From: Methylicorpusculum oleiharenae
GTDB taxonomy: Bacteria; Pseudomonadota; Gammaproteobacteria; Methylococcales; Methylomonadaceae
NCBI RefSeq assembly: GCF_009828925.2
Contig: NZ_WUTY02000001.1
Location: forward strand, 4,246,492-4,310,491
Length of the DNA: 64,000 nt
Direction: 5' to 3'
Made by a program: the position numbers and the translations under genes. The notes beneath the pieces were generated by a model that ran no database searches, was not told the DNA's origin, and was given only the letters and a program-made list of their open reading frames with translations. This document shows positions 62,726 through 64,000 of this stretch, piece after piece. Position 1 is the first letter of the stretch. Each line of letters opens with the position of its first letter.

Positions 62726-64000
62726 ATGGATGACACACCTTCAAGCCACGAATTGCATCATGAAATATTCGGTTCCATCCTGGATAGAACCGAGATGACG
62801 CCCTATTTATTGTTACCGGCAAAAGACTATTCGACAGCCCTGAAACAAGCCGCAAAAATGATGGGCAACCGCGGTTTTGATACGGTAAACAATGATGAAC
62901 TGCAAGCCAGCGAGAAAATCAGGGCCACGCAATACATCAAACAAACTTATAAGTATTTTTTCAATTGGATGTTTCCTTTTGTAAAAAGCCAGTTGAACGC
63001 ACTTTGTGAAAAGGCGGGCAATAATCAGACGCTTTACCGGCAGTGTCTTATAACTATCGGTCAATTTGAATTAACGTTAAATGATCCTGAGTTTCAATAC
63101 TTGACGCTTGAAGATCCCAGACATCTTTTCTTGTTAGCCTCTTCGGGTAAATATCCGAAGGTATTTCATGGTTATCGTGACCAGAATAGGGAGGTTCCGA
63201 AACATTGGCAAGAAACCGCCTGCGCATTACTGAAAATGTGTCATTTGATCAAATCGGTTGAGGAAGACAGTCAGGATATCAATGACTTCGCCCAATTGGG
63301 CTTTTTTTTAGCCAGCGAAAAACAAAGCCTGGATGATTTGTTTATTTATGACTGGGAAAACCCGCGCCATATACCCGAAAGTGAATCAGCTCAGAATGCA
63401 TTCGTTAAAATATCCACTTTTTTCCATAAATTAAACGAATCCATTTGCCATCATAAAAATCATGGCTACATCGTGTTCGATAGCGGTGACGGCGTCAGAG
63501 TGAAAATTATCGAGATCAAAGCCCGTCTGAAAAGTCCGGAGAGCATGTTTACAAAACTTGGCAAAGACTTAGAAGGCGAAGCCTATGATATCCGAGATAT
63601 TTTGGCGCTGACCTTTATTCTCAAGGATAAAAACGATACTTTAAAACTCTTTCATGCGCTCCAAAAAAGAGGCGTTATCTTGCAGGAAAACACGGCATCC
63701 CATTCGATTACACAAACACTCTTCGACACGCCGGGAAGCATGAAGGAAGCGGTTAGAAAACTGATGATCAGCTTATCCAGAAGCGCCGGACGGCAGGATG
63801 AACCGGATGAAGAAGAACTGGCAACCCAGGCACAGGCGTTTTATGAAGCACTGAGTGTCAATGCCGCAAAGAACGAACATTCCTCGCAAGGCCATAGAAA
63901 ATTTCAATGCAAAATAACGTTCTCCTTACCCATCCATAGAGCAACCGATACGCATGAAATCCTGATCCCCGGAACACCTTTGTACGCCGGAAGAAATCAA
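62726..64000 (+). CDS. Conserved protein with possible RelA/SpoT-like segment, 3' truncated
   Basis: The ATG at 62726 follows GH57 by 25 bases and the frame is open to the window edge (425 codons visible, no stop). The N-terminal 220 residues are helical with HEIFGSILDRTEMTPYLLLP. A central segment (about 255-325) reads VKIIEIKARLKSPESMF, LGKDLEGEAYDIRDILALTF. It resembles the (p)ppGpp-synthetase layout (a basic Arg/Lys strand, then DIxDIxGxRxI) without clear catalytic proof. I associate it with an uncharacterised family (possibly TIGR04552), from memory only. Position suggests a link to glucan metabolism. Confidence 0.65.
   Translation, partial: MDDTPSSHELHHEIFGSILDRTEMTPYLLLPAKDYSTALKQAAKMMGNRGFDTVNNDELQASEKIRATQYIKQTYKYFFNWMFPFVKSQLNALCEKAGNNQTLYRQCLITIGQFELTLNDPEFQYLTLEDPRHLFLLASSGKYPKVFHGYRDQNREVPKHWQETACALLKMCHLIKSVEEDSQDINDFAQLGFFLASEKQSLDDLFIYDWENPRHIPESESAQNAFVKISTFFHKLNESICHHKNHGYIVFDSGDGVRVKIIEIKARLKSPESMFTKLGKDLEGEAYDIRDILALTFILKDKNDTLKLFHALQKRGVILQENTASHSITQTLFDTPGSMKEAVRKLMISLSRSAGRQDEPDEEELATQAQAFYEALSVNAAKNEHSSQGHRKFQCKITFSLPIHRATDTHEILIPGTPLYAGRNQ

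Overview
The window looks like part of a gammaproteobacterial chromosome, most likely a methanotroph of the Methylococcales (Methylobacter-like). This is inferred from three PEP-CTERM proteins with the VPxPAAxWLF sorting motif, a MauG-like di-haem cytochrome, a DUF3570/DUF4266/TlpA module, the large NAD-dependent glutamate dehydrogenase and several dispersed palindromic repeats. No rRNA, tRNA or marker gene was seen, so the taxonomy is only inferred.

Positions 1-31069 carry a type VI secretion system (T6SS) with all thirteen core components. On the minus strand, in transcript order, are tagH (FHA), tssK, tssL, tssM, a tagF-pppA fusion, tssA, tssB, tssC, hcp, tagJ, tssE, tssF, tssG and tssH (clpV). 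They are followed by a cargo-like segment (M91-type zinc metallopeptidase, Stv-like protein, Uma2-family protein) and vgrG. Diverging on the plus strand are tssJ, a Sel1/coiled-coil/caspase lipoprotein and an alpha/beta-hydrolase lipoprotein. A membrane Ser/Thr kinase, cut by the left edge, converges on vgrG. Kinase, PP2C phosphatase and FHA protein together suggest threonine-phosphorylation control. No PAAR gene was recognised.

Positions 31073-44004 hold housekeeping and metabolic genes: NAD-glutamate dehydrogenase behind an anti-sigma-factor kinase/STAS pair, a two-domain VanZ-like membrane protein, a small secreted acidic protein, cysD-cysN (cysN ends in what looks like a decayed APS-kinase domain) and apbE.

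Positions 44158-58843 are dominated by exported proteins: three PEP-CTERM proteins, a TlpA/DUF4266/DUF3570 operon, a TPR-sulfotransferase, a large MauG-like cytochrome and an HDOD-GAF-GGDEF protein. The DUF3570 protein contains an in-frame, nearly identical copy of the globular domain of the neighbouring PEP-CTERM protein, in opposite orientation. This is the most striking structure in the window.

Positions 58844-64000 contain repeats, terminators, a 53-residue membrane protein and a plus-strand operon: DUF4912 protein, GH57 alpha-glucan branching-type enzyme, and a protein with a possible RelA/SpoT-like segment that runs off the right edge.

Mobile-like noncoding elements include a 153-bp terminal-inverted-repeat element with an 8-bp target duplication, a 185-bp inverted-repeat element that abuts and seems to have truncated another repeat, and three copies of a palindromic repeat of about 140 bp. 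No CRISPR array, integrase or transposase gene was seen.
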